DNA from: Lachnospira pectinoschiza
Lineage (GTDB): Bacteria; Bacillota; Clostridia; Lachnospirales; Lachnospiraceae
Assembly: GCF_900103815.1 (NCBI RefSeq)
Contig: NZ_FNHZ01000001.1
Location: 695,715-759,714 of the forward strand
DNA length: 64,000 nucleotides
Direction of reading: 5' to 3'
In this document: positions 9,271-17,985 of the stretch, one piece after another
How the letters are laid out: every line of letters begins with the position of its first letter
Position numbering within the stretch: position 1 is the stretch's first letter
The notes under the pieces: model-generated
Database searches by the model: none
Told to the model about the DNA's origin: nothing
What the model saw: only the letters and a program-made list of their open reading frames with translations
Program-made: the position numbers and the translations under genes

Positions 9271-9906
9271 TTGTGCCTGAAATCTTACAATCCCCTAAAT
9301 AAAGTCACTGAAGCTTTAAAATCCTCGGGAAATTCACACCTTCAAATCGGGTTAAAATTAGTGGAAATTGACCTAACTTGCTAATTTTACCCATTACGGC
9401 CACAAAATCTTCCGGATAGTTTTATCACAAGAAATTTTCTTGTGCCTAAATTCCTAGCCGGTTGAGAAAAAGTCACAGTGCGTAAATATCTTGAACGCAG
9501 TGTAAGCAATCCCCCGCTTCAAAAGCGTAAGCTTTAAGCGGGGGTATAAAGCTTACTAGTGTCAGAAGGGGTTAAAGCCCCTTCTGACAGGTGGCACAAA
9601 GTGCCACTGCGTTCATGAGGAAGTAGCGAAGCGGATTCCGAATGTCCGCTTTACTATTATTCCCAACTTATCTAACAATAGCTTGTGCCTTAATCGTTGA
9701 AATCTCGGTTCTACAGCCACAAAACGCTTAAAACAAGCTAGCTATACCCCGCAAGGCCTGTGCCTTATTTACGTTAATAATAAGCAAGTAGGCACATCCC
9801 CCCATTTTTACACAAGCGGCAGTGCCCATAATCCCGGAAATCTTAAGCAAGTAGGCACATCCCCCAATTTCTCCCCAACCGGCAGTGCCCATAATCCCAG
9901 AAATCT
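9271..9906. repeat. long direct repeat, copy 2 (interrupted)
   Basis: Second copy of the 7441-7917 sequence. The offset between copies is a constant 1830 on the left side and 1989 on the right, so exactly 159 bases were gained (or lost in copy 1) at about 9494-9655. The inserted bases are the cloverleaf element found again at 48155-48320. Confidence 0.9.
9492..9655 (+). mobile_element. palindromic cloverleaf element, copy A (MITE/REP-like)
   Basis: The outer arms TGAACGCAGTG (9492-9502) and CACTGCGTTCA (9605-9615) enclose three hairpins: GTAAGC...CCCCCGCTT with AAGCGGGGG...GCTTAC, then TGTCAGAAGGGG with CCCCTTCTGACA, then GTGGCAC-AAA-GTGCCAC. A 3' tail adds AGCGGA...TCCGCT. A second terminal pair, AGTGTAAGC near the left end and GCTTTAC at the right end, brackets the whole unit. 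There is no coding capacity. Copy 1 of the surrounding direct repeat lacks it, so it is an insertion. Confidence 0.85.
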
Positions 9907-9982
9907 CGAGAAAAAGGCACATCCCACAATTTCTCCCCAAGCGGCAGTGCCTATAATCCCGGAAATCTCAAGAAAAAGGCAC
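9790..9982. repeat. 63-bp tandem repeat array 2
   Basis: AGGCAC-initiated units begin at 9790, 9853, 9915 and 9977 (period 62-63), one more than array 1 and with more drift in the later units. The remaining bases to about 10060 hold no gene that I can support. Confidence 0.85.
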
Positions 9983-10156
9983 ACCATACCCGCCCGTTCG
10001 CAACCTAAATCCCCCAATTTCTCGAACTCCCCCTTTTCATTTCAAAAATCTTATGTTATTATGAATTTAGAATATATGCGAATAATTTAATATTAAGCGA
10101 AAACAAGCTTAACACGTATAGTTAGGGGACATTAGAAAGATACGTAGGTGGAGAAT

Positions 10157-12232
10157 ATGGAGAAGAAGAGTTTTCAAGCTAAATCGTTAGTAGGATTGGT
10201 GATGGCTACTATTTATTTGTCATGTGTGCTATTATCTTGTCTTACTTTTTTTGATGTAGCAAACGCAAGAACAAGAGCCTATGGTGCAAATTCTGTTATT
10301 GCCTATGGCCATGTTACCGATGGAGTAACAAATCTAAGGTTTAGATCATCTATGGATACTAGTAATACAAGCAATGTTATTACTAAAGTCAATGGTGGTA
10401 AAACTATGGATATTTATGGAACAGAGTCAGATTCAAGCAACTATGAATGGTTATATGTTGCTATGAATATCAATAATTCATACACATATGGATATATTGC
10501 TGCAGAGTATGTAACAATCGATTCCTATGTAGAGAATTCTACTCAAACTACTGATGAAAGTTTCGAAGATTATCTAACACGTCAAGGATTTCCAGAAAGT
10601 TACAAATCCGCATTAAGACAATTACATGCAAAATATCCTAATTGGGTATTTATTGCAGACAAGACAGGTGTTGATTGGAATACACTTCTTGCCAATGAAA
10701 ATGTAAAGGGAAGAAGTTTGATTTATTCTTCAGCAGCAAGTTCTTGGAAGTCAACGGCAGAAGGTTGTTATGACTGGAATACTGGTACATATGTGGAACT
10801 TGATAGTGGCGGATGGGTTCAGGCCTCACCTGACCTTGTGGCATATGCCCTAGATCCTAGAAATTTCTTAACAAGTAGTTACATTTTCATGTTTGAGAAA
10901 TTATCATACAATTCAGTTTTACAAACCTCGTCAGGTTTATCAAGCATTATATCAGGAACCTTCATGGAAAATTCAAGTCATGATTTATCCTTTGAAGGAG
11001 TTTCCTATAATTATAATGACGCCCTATTTTTAGCGGCAAGAAGATCAGGTGTAAGCCCATATCATCTAGCTTCTAGAATACTTCAGGAACAGGGAACACA
11101 AGGAACTGGTTCAAGTATTTCAGGAACAGTTAGTGGATATGGTGGACTATACAATTACTATAATCAAGGCGCTTATAAGACAAGTAGCGCAAGTGCTGTA
11201 GTAAACGGACTTATTTACGCAAACAGATCAGAATCGGCAAGTCTTAGACCTTGGAATTCAAGAATGAAGTCAATTGTTGGTGGGGCCATTTTACTTGGTA
11301 AAAATTATATCAATAAGGGACAGGATACTATTTACTATGAAAAATTTGATGTCGTTAATTTCTATCATCAGTATATGACTAATATTCTTGGAGCTAGGTC
11401 TGAAGCAGTAACTGCTAGCAAGGCATATACAGAGACTATGAAGCAGAATACTAGCCTAGTTTTTGAGATTCCTGTTTATGAAAATATGCCTGAGTCAATC
11501 TGTGATTGTCCAGTTGGTAGCGGTAGCGTAAATAACAAGTTAAGCTCCCTTTCAGTTTCAGGTCAGAGCCTAACACCAAGCTTTAATAAGGACACTACAA
11601 GCTATTCTGTAATCGTGCCAAACAACGTAGCAAGCGTTGATATTAGTGCACAGGCCATAGATTCAGGAGCAGCAGTAAGTGGAACAGGCACAGTTAGTCT
11701 ATCTGAAGGAGAAAACAATTTTACAATAAATGTAAGGGCTCAAAACGGAAGTGTAAGGTCTTATTACATAAAGATTGTAAGAGAATCTAGTCAAAGCTCA
11801 GGAAGCATCGGGGACACAAGTTATAATACGAGCCTATCCATAAATAATAGTCGAGTATCGGGAATAGGCATTGGCTCTGATGTTGGAAGTGTGTTAGAAA
11901 ATGTATCTATAACCGGCGGTTATGGAAAAATTTGTGATAAAAATGGCAACGAGAAGACGGGTAGAGTTGCCACTGGGGACAAATTAAACATTTACGATAA
12001 CAACGGAAATATCAAGACTTCACTTAGCGTTGTAATTTATGGAGATATTAACGGTGATGGAGTTGTTGATTTGCTTGATATAGTAAGGCTTAAGAAGTAC
12101 ATAGTAGGCAGCATTAGTTTAGATAGCGAGTATTTAGAGGCTGCAGATGCTAATAGAAATGGAAGCTCAGATATATTAGATATTGTTGCTATTAAGAAAC
12201 ACATTACTGGTAGCAAGTATATCGTAGAGTAG
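10157..12232 (+). CDS. secreted endo-beta-N-acetylglucosaminidase (GH73-like) with dockerin domain
   Basis: About 691 residues. A signal peptide (core LVGLVMATIYLSCVLLSCLTFF) is followed by a bacterial SH3-like domain (about 45-135). A glucosaminidase domain (about 160-420) comes next; its segment RILQEQGT holds the likely catalytic Glu near residue 310. Then come a cadherin-like beta-sandwich (about 460-550) and a C-terminal type I dockerin. The dockerin's two calcium loops are recognisable as DINGDGVVDLLD and DANRNGSSDILD. The enzyme should cut peptidoglycan glycan strands at the cell surface. The dockerin suggests docking to the cohesin protein encoded directly downstream. ATG at 10157 follows AGGTGGAG; an in-frame GTG lies at 10148. 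Confidence 0.9.
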   Translation: MEKKSFQAKSLVGLVMATIYLSCVLLSCLTFFDVANARTRAYGANSVIAYGHVTDGVTNLRFRSSMDTSNTSNVITKVNGGKTMDIYGTESDSSNYEWLYVAMNINNSYTYGYIAAEYVTIDSYVENSTQTTDESFEDYLTRQGFPESYKSALRQLHAKYPNWVFIADKTGVDWNTLLANENVKGRSLIYSSAASSWKSTAEGCYDWNTGTYVELDSGGWVQASPDLVAYALDPRNFLTSSYIFMFEKLSYNSVLQTSSGLSSIISGTFMENSSHDLSFEGVSYNYNDALFLAARRSGVSPYHLASRILQEQGTQGTGSSISGTVSGYGGLYNYYNQGAYKTSSASAVVNGLIYANRSESASLRPWNSRMKSIVGGAILLGKNYINKGQDTIYYEKFDVVNFYHQYMTNILGARSEAVTASKAYTETMKQNTSLVFEIPVYENMPESICDCPVGSGSVNNKLSSLSVSGQSLTPSFNKDTTSYSVIVPNNVASVDISAQAIDSGAAVSGTGTVSLSEGENNFTINVRAQNGSVRSYYIKIVRESSQSSGSIGDTSYNTSLSINNSRVSGIGIGSDVGSVLENVSITGGYGKICDKNGNEKTGRVATGDKLNIYDNNGNIKTSLSVVIYGDINGDGVVDLLDIVRLKKYIVGSISLDSEYLEAADANRNGSSDILDIVAIKKHITGSKYIVE

Positions 12233-12281
12233 CTTCTGCATAATGCAAAACTAGAGGGCTTAAAAAAGAGGGGAGAATAAA

Positions 12282-13925
12282 ATGAGAAAGAGAGAAGGAT
12301 ATACTAGATTATTAAGCACAATAATTGCTTTTTTACTTGTCTTTGTAAGTATATTTGCTGGGCAGAATTTAAAGGATATTAAGGCGGCGCAAACTGCCAA
12401 TATATCCATTAGTTCAGCCTCAGCCACAGTAGGGGAGAGCGTAACTGTGACATTGACCATCAGCGCAAGTTCTGAGGTTTATGCCACACAGCTCTATCTT
12501 TCCTACGACACAAACATTTTGCAATATGTTTCAGGCTCCGCAGATACTAGCGGCGCTGGAACTCTAGGCTTAGTTAATACAGACACTTTCACAAGCAAGA
12601 GCTTTAACTTCACCTTTAAGATTGTGGGAGTTGGAACTTCAAGCGTGTCAGTTACTGGAAATACAAGACTTATTGATGGCAACGAAGAGGATATGACAGT
12701 TTCAAGCTCAAAGGGCAGTGTTACAGGAAAGGCCGCAGCTAATTATTCATCAGATAACACACTAAAATCTTTAAAGATAAGCCCTGGCGTGCTTTCGCCT
12801 GCATTTTCATCCTCAACAACTTATTACACCACAAGCGTTGATGCAGATGTGGAGAATTTAGTTGTTAATGCTGTTGCAAATGATTCTAATGCCACAGTTT
12901 CAGTAAAATACGCAAACCTAGACATGGGCGCTAATAAGACTTATGTAGTAGTTACAGCGCAAAACGGTGACACAAAGACTTACACAATTGCAACTACAAG
13001 AGGGGATACAACGGAAAATGAAAGCACAACTGAGGCGGAAAGCCAGTCAGAATCAGAGACCGAGGAAATTGTTGAAACGGAAGTGTCAATTGATGGCATA
13101 AGATATAAGGTGCTAAATAGCTTTGAGGAGCACCCATTACCAGAGGGTTTCACAGAGTTTGTCTGTACAGATTATGAAGGGCTTAACTTACTTGCAGGAA
13201 AGCAGGAGAGCACTGGCCTTGTAATTATGTATTTGGAAAATGTTGACGGAACCGCCACAAGCGGTTTCTTCATATACGATAAAGATAGCGGGGATTTTTA
13301 TCCCTATAACACAGTAAGTCAGCCAAACTTCAACTACTGCATCTTACCTTTATCAAAGGCAGGTATTAGTTTAACAGGCCTTGAGCTAACAACAGGTCAG
13401 ATTGAAGGAAACGAGGTGGAGTGCTACACAGACGCAGATAGAACATTCTTTGTATTTTACGGAATAGATTCTAATGGAGTTGAGGGCTTTTATAAATACT
13501 TAATTTCCGACGGCACAATTCAACTCTATGATGTAAACTCCTTTGTGGCAAGCGATGCAGCGGATGTTTCAAAGGCAGAGGCTAAGGGCATGGTTTCAAA
13601 GGCTTATAAGTGGTATTTTTATCTATCACTCTTTTGCCTAGCAGTGGTGCTACTTGCAGCAATCATTATCATTAGTATTCAAAGCGTGAGATTATCAAAG
13701 CTTGGTGCTAATAAAGACGAATCTGAGGAAGATGAGGATTACGGTGATGTTGATTTAGAAAATGCAGACTCAGACACTGATGCAGAGATGAGTCCTGAAG
13801 AAGAAGCTAAGAATGACTATGAAACAGTAGAGCTTATCGATGTAGACGAACATACTGAAGTGGCCGAGCCTACAGAACCTACTGAAGAAATCGAATTAAC
13901 AGAAATCGACAAAGATGAAAAATAA
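12282..13925 (+). CDS. membrane-anchored cohesin-domain protein
   Basis: A 547-residue protein. A signal-like N-terminus is followed by a cohesin-type domain at about 38-148 (TVGESVTVTLTI, YATQLYLSYDTNILQYVSGS). A cadherin-like beta-sandwich (about 152-242), a Glu/Ser/Thr linker and a domain of unknown type (about 265-430) come next. A transmembrane helix (about 445-468) leads to an acidic cytoplasmic tail of some 75 residues. Only one cohesin is present, so this is a surface receptor rather than a cellulosome scaffold. It lies 49 bases after the dockerin gene with GAGGGGAG at its start, suggesting an operon. Pairing of the two proteins is inferred. Confidence 0.82.
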   Translation: MRKREGYTRLLSTIIAFLLVFVSIFAGQNLKDIKAAQTANISISSASATVGESVTVTLTISASSEVYATQLYLSYDTNILQYVSGSADTSGAGTLGLVNTDTFTSKSFNFTFKIVGVGTSSVSVTGNTRLIDGNEEDMTVSSSKGSVTGKAAANYSSDNTLKSLKISPGVLSPAFSSSTTYYTTSVDADVENLVVNAVANDSNATVSVKYANLDMGANKTYVVVTAQNGDTKTYTIATTRGDTTENESTTEAESQSESETEEIVETEVSIDGIRYKVLNSFEEHPLPEGFTEFVCTDYEGLNLLAGKQESTGLVIMYLENVDGTATSGFFIYDKDSGDFYPYNTVSQPNFNYCILPLSKAGISLTGLELTTGQIEGNEVECYTDADRTFFVFYGIDSNGVEGFYKYLISDGTIQLYDVNSFVASDAADVSKAEAKGMVSKAYKWYFYLSLFCLAVVLLAAIIIISIQSVRLSKLGANKDESEEDEDYGDVDLENADSDTDAEMSPEEEAKNDYETVELIDVDEHTEVAEPTEPTEEIELTEIDKDEK

Positions 13926-13981
13926 AAAAAGTTTCCATCAAAGCCGCATAAATACTGAATTAATTTTATAAAAAAATAAAA

Positions 13982-14014
13982 GGAAACTGTTTTTATAAAA
14001 GCAGTTTCTTTTTT
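13982..14014 (+). terminator. intrinsic terminator of the cohesin-dockerin pair
   Basis: GAAACTG and CAGTTTC stem with an AT-rich loop that can extend it, followed by TTCTTTTTT. Confidence 0.75.
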
Positions 14015-14104
14015 GTTGAAAATCAACTATAATCAGCTTAGGGACAGGGTTAGCAAATATTTACTTTGTAGAAAAAGGATCTTATAGGTCGTATGGAGGG
14101 TTAT

Positions 14105-16633
14105 ATGAATTTTGAGAATTTAAAGAAGAAAATTCCATTAAATAATGACTGGCAATTCACCACAAATTACAAGGATGAGCTTTTAGATAGAGACTGTAGT
14201 CTAGAACTTGAAACAGTAAGAATTCCTCATACTGTGTGTGAGACTCCATTTAATTATTTTGATGAGAATGTATATCAGATGCTTAGTGGCTATCGTAAGG
14301 TTTTTAGTGCTAAGAAGGAATGGAAGGATAGAAGAGTTAGCCTTAATTTTGCTGGGGCAGGACATAGAGCAAGCGTCTATTTAAATGGTAAATTAATCGG
14401 TGAGAACAATTGCGGCTACACTGCATTTTCCTATGACATAACAGATTATCTTGATTACGAGAAGGACAATATCTTAGTTGTAAAACTAGATTCAAGGGAG
14501 AACTTAAACATCCCGCCTTTTGGCTATGTTATTGACTACATGACTTACGGCGGAATTTATAGAGAGGTCTATCTTGAAGTGACAGACAAGCTCTTTATTG
14601 AGGATGTTTATTTAAAGCCAGAGATTGTAGGTGAGATTGAATTTTTAACGGAAGCTCTTAAACAACAAGAAAAGTTTAAGGCAAGCAAAGCCAAGGCAAG
14701 ACTAGGTTTTGAGACAGTTATTAAGAATACAAGTAAGACAAATGATGTCTCTTTTTTACATAGCACAATTCTTAGATATGAGATTTTTGATGGGGAGATA
14801 CTTTTGAATAAAAAGGACATGAGCCTTTTAGAAACACTTGATAGCTCTTTCCTTATGGATGCCAAAAATGAAGGTGCATGCCTAAAGGAATCTCTTGAAC
14901 TAGACAATATCAATGTCTGGGATGTGACAAATCCTAAGCTTTATAAGGTTAGAGTTAGTCTTCTTGATAAGGACTATGTGCGCGATTTTAAAGAGTATAA
15001 GATTGGCTTTAAGAAGGCAGAATTTAGAGATACAGGTTTTTATCTTAATGGCAGAAAGTTAAGAATTAGAGGCCTTAACAGACATCAAAGCTACCCATAC
15101 GTGGGTTATGCCATGCCAGATAGCATGCAAAGACTTGATGCCAAGATTTTAAGAAAAGAGCTAGGAGTTAACACAGTTCGTACCTCTCACTATCCTCAGT
15201 CAAAGGCCTTTATTGAGCAATGTGACGAGCTAGGACTTCTTGTATTTACTGAGATTCCAGGCTGGCAGCACATTGGAGATGAAGACTGGAAGGCTCAGGC
15301 TGTGGAAAATGTAAGAAACATGGTGCTTCAGTATCGAAATTATACTTCCATCATTCTTTGGGGTGTACGAATTAATGAATCCGTGGATGATGACGAGCTT
15401 TATACAAAGACTAACAAGCTAGCAAGGGAGCTGGATTCTACAAGAGCTACTGCAGGTGTTAGATATTTAAAGAAGAGTTCTTTCCTTGAGGATGTTTACA
15501 CTTATAACGACTTCCTCCACGATGGCACAAACGATGGTGTGGATGCCAAGAAGAAGGTGACTTCTGACATGTCAAAGGCCTACTTGATTAGTGAGTTTAA
15601 CGGCCACATGTTTCCAACAAAGTCTTATGACTGCGAGGAGCATAGATTAGACCATGCCCTTAGACACGCTAAGGTTTTGAATGATTTTTATAAAAATGAA
15701 GATATTGCCGGAGCAATTGGCTGGTGTATGTTTGATTATAATACTCATAAGGACTTTGGAAGTGGCGATAGAATCTGCTATCACGGAGTTTTAGATATGT
15801 TTAGAAATCCAAAGATGGCAGCTTACGTCTATGCTTCAGTGCAGGGTGTAAATCCTGTGCTTGAGATAAGTTCCTCTTTTGATATTGGTGAACATCCAGC
15901 AGGCATGAGAGGTAACACCTACATTTTCACAAACTGTGACAGTGTAAAAATGTATAAAAACGACATTTTTATTAAGGAATACACTCACAAGGATTCAGAA
16001 TATAAGAATTTGAAAAATGGCCCAATCCTTGTAGATGACTACATTGGTGATGCTTTCATTACTGGAGAAAATTTATCTAAAAAGCAAAGTGACAGCTTAA
16101 AGAAATGCTTTAATTATGTGGCAAGATTTGGTATGAATCACATGCCAAAGGAGATTTATCTTGAGGGAATAAAGCTAATTACAATTTATCATCTAAATTA
16201 TGCTAAGCTTTACGAACTCTATCAGAAGTACGTTGGCAACTGGGGTGGAGAGTCTACTAAGTTTAGATTTGATGGTTATAAGAATGGTGAGCTTGTAATA
16301 TCAAGGACAAAATCTACAGCTACAAAGCTTCACCTTGAACTAGATGTTTCAAGCACAGAATTAGTGGATGACGAAACTTATGATGTGGCTGAAATTAGAG
16401 TGATTGTTAAGGATGAGCATGGCAATCAGACAGTGTTCTTTAACGACAATCTTCCAATAACTATTAAGGGAGAAGGTCTTGAAATAATTGGACCTGAAAG
16501 CGTAAAGATTCTTGGTGGTATGGGTGGAACTTACCTAAAGACCACAGGAATTAAGGGAAAGACAGAAGTTACAATAAATATGCCATATGGCTGGGATAAG
16601 GATTCTAAGACAGTAGAATTTAGCATTTCCTAA
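14105..16633 (+). CDS. glycoside hydrolase family 2 (beta-galactosidase/glucuronidase-like)
   Basis: About 842 residues with the GH2 order: sugar-binding jelly roll, immunoglobulin-like domain, TIM barrel, then C-terminal beta domains. WGVRINES contains the acid/base (Asn424-Glu425) and LISEFNGH the nucleophile Glu497, counted from ATG 14105. No signal peptide, so it acts inside the cell on oligosaccharides. The exact substrate (galactoside, glucuronide or mannoside) cannot be read from sequence. ATG 14105 has GGAGGG four bases upstream; ATG 14093 is in frame but overlaps that site. The gene is alone, with a large terminator behind it. Confidence 0.9.
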   Translation: MNFENLKKKIPLNNDWQFTTNYKDELLDRDCSLELETVRIPHTVCETPFNYFDENVYQMLSGYRKVFSAKKEWKDRRVSLNFAGAGHRASVYLNGKLIGENNCGYTAFSYDITDYLDYEKDNILVVKLDSRENLNIPPFGYVIDYMTYGGIYREVYLEVTDKLFIEDVYLKPEIVGEIEFLTEALKQQEKFKASKAKARLGFETVIKNTSKTNDVSFLHSTILRYEIFDGEILLNKKDMSLLETLDSSFLMDAKNEGACLKESLELDNINVWDVTNPKLYKVRVSLLDKDYVRDFKEYKIGFKKAEFRDTGFYLNGRKLRIRGLNRHQSYPYVGYAMPDSMQRLDAKILRKELGVNTVRTSHYPQSKAFIEQCDELGLLVFTEIPGWQHIGDEDWKAQAVENVRNMVLQYRNYTSIILWGVRINESVDDDELYTKTNKLARELDSTRATAGVRYLKKSSFLEDVYTYNDFLHDGTNDGVDAKKKVTSDMSKAYLISEFNGHMFPTKSYDCEEHRLDHALRHAKVLNDFYKNEDIAGAIGWCMFDYNTHKDFGSGDRICYHGVLDMFRNPKMAAYVYASVQGVNPVLEISSSFDIGEHPAGMRGNTYIFTNCDSVKMYKNDIFIKEYTHKDSEYKNLKNGPILVDDYIGDAFITGENLSKKQSDSLKKCFNYVARFGMNHMPKEIYLEGIKLITIYHLNYAKLYELYQKYVGNWGGESTKFRFDGYKNGELVISRTKSTATKLHLELDVSSTELVDDETYDVAEIRVIVKDEHGNQTVFFNDNLPITIKGEGLEIIGPESVKILGGMGGTYLKTTGIKGKTEVTINMPYGWDKDSKTVEFSIS

Positions 16634-16672
16634 AAAATAAACAAAACAAAATTACAAAAGCAATTAAATATA

Positions 16673-16745
16673 AAAAAGCTACTCTTATTGTGATATGTGT
16701 CCAGGATTCTGGGTACATATCAAATAAGAGTAGCTTATTTTTTTG
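16673..16745. terminator. bidirectional terminator
   Basis: AAGCTACTCTTATT and AATAAGAGTAGCTT pair over 14 bp around an inner GATATGT/ACATATC stem. A runs on the left and T runs on the right let it serve both the GH2 gene and the convergent glycosyltransferase. Confidence 0.9.
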
Positions 16746-16762
16746 TAAAAAATTTACCAATA

Positions 16763-17833
16763 TTAGTCATCCACCTCAGGTAATTTCACATTATCGGCCT
16801 GTTCCTCGTATTCCTTAGCAATGTCATTATATTTGCTAGCCATTTCATCATCCCCATCTTCTTCTGCTTCAAGGGCTAACTTTTTATAGCATCTTGAAAG
16901 AGAGTAGCGTGGGGTATCGGTGCAGGCATGGATATCAATAATGCTTGCAGTTTCATTGGCAGCATTTATAAACCAAAGAATAGCCTGCTCGTAATCTAGA
17001 TTATCCTCATAGTAGTAGCCAAGCTCAAGACAGGTCTCTGCACTTGGGTTGTCGCAAAGCTCTAAGGATACTAGCTTGAAGAAATTATCAAAATCATTTT
17101 CTAGCCTATAGGCATGTATTAGTGCCACGCGGATGTACTTTAGAGTATCCTCTTTATAGTAGTTAGAGCGTGACATTTTCTCCAAATAAGGATGAGCCTT
17201 TAGAAAATCCTGACGGTCCCCGGAAATAAATAGCTCCTTAATAAACATGCAAAGGGCATAGTCAAGGAAGGTAACCCCGGAATCTAGGGATTTATAGTAA
17301 ATGTCAAAATCCCTTTTGGAATGATTAGATATAGGCCTATGACTAATGCTTATGTCACTATCAAAAATTACAGGATCAAGGCGCACCGTCTCATGGATTG
17401 GTGAAATCCAAGTAAACTGTCGAATGCGCTTATAAAGCTTTGCCCTGCGCTCAGTTTTAAAGTTATAGCTGGTGTTGTATTTTGAGTCGTTGACATAAAG
17501 GAAGGTGACCATCTCGATTTCTGGCATCATAACTTCCTTAAGCTTTAGAAGCATCTCAAGATTTTCAGGGGTTAGGACCTCATCCGCATCTGCGCTAAAG
17601 ATGTAGTCGCAACTACATTTTGAAAAGGCAAAATTTCTAGCGGCGCTAAAGTCGTTGACCCACTTAAAATCATAGATCTTATCGGTATATTCTAGAGCGA
17701 TTTCCTTTGTAGCGTCTGTGGAACCTGTGTCTACCACAACAATTTCATCAAAGGCAGGCTTGTAGGAATCAAGACATTCTCTAAGGCATTTTTCTTCATT
17801 TTTCACGATTAAACATAGACTAAATGTTGTCAT
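16763..17833 (-). CDS. family 2 glycosyltransferase with C-terminal TPR-like region
   Basis: A 356-residue protein of the SunS-like/TPR-type GT2 group. The N-terminus reads SLCLIVKNEEKCLRECLDS, then VVVDTGSTDATKEIA, then FSADADEVL, which supplies the metal-binding DxD-like motif. The C-terminal third has helical repeat character (ETCLELGYYYEDNLDYEQA). Such enzymes glycosylate peptides, proteins or glycans; the acceptor is unknown. The start at 17833 is preceded by CGGAGGTC on the minus strand. It is one of only four minus-strand genes here and is not linked to a glycan cluster. Confidence 0.88.
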   Translation of the reverse strand: MTTFSLCLIVKNEEKCLRECLDSYKPAFDEIVVVDTGSTDATKEIALEYTDKIYDFKWVNDFSAARNFAFSKCSCDYIFSADADEVLTPENLEMLLKLKEVMMPEIEMVTFLYVNDSKYNTSYNFKTERRAKLYKRIRQFTWISPIHETVRLDPVIFDSDISISHRPISNHSKRDFDIYYKSLDSGVTFLDYALCMFIKELFISGDRQDFLKAHPYLEKMSRSNYYKEDTLKYIRVALIHAYRLENDFDNFFKLVSLELCDNPSAETCLELGYYYEDNLDYEQAILWFINAANETASIIDIHACTDTPRYSLSRCYKKLALEAEEDGDDEMASKYNDIAKEYEEQADNVKLPEVDD

Positions 17834-17922
17834 AAAAGACCTCCGAAGAATATTCAGCTTTGTTTACATTTTCTATACTAATTTTATAACAAATATAGAA
17901 ATTTAACAATATGATTATGTGC

Positions 17923-17928
17923 TATAAT
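17923..17928 (+). promoter_or_regulatory. extended -10 promoter element
   Basis: TGC-TATAAT, an extended -10, lies about 55 bases before the helicase start. A weak TTTAAC lies at a suboptimal 15-base spacing. Confidence 0.5.
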
Positions 17929-17985
17929 GGTCTAAAACTAGTATGTTAGTATATGTAAATTTGACTTAGAAGATTGGAAATTACT

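Noticed and set aside
9492..9655. tRNA or other cloverleaf RNA gene
   Set aside because: Stem lengths, loops and lack of T-loop or CCA features do not fit a tRNA; the second inverted copy and the empty site show a mobile element.
7801..9982. CRISPR array
   Set aside because: Units are contiguous with no unique spacers, the period is 63, and there are no cas genes.
10157..13925. Cellulosome cluster
   Set aside because: Only one cohesin and one dockerin are encoded, and the enzyme is a peptidoglycan hydrolase, not a cellulase.
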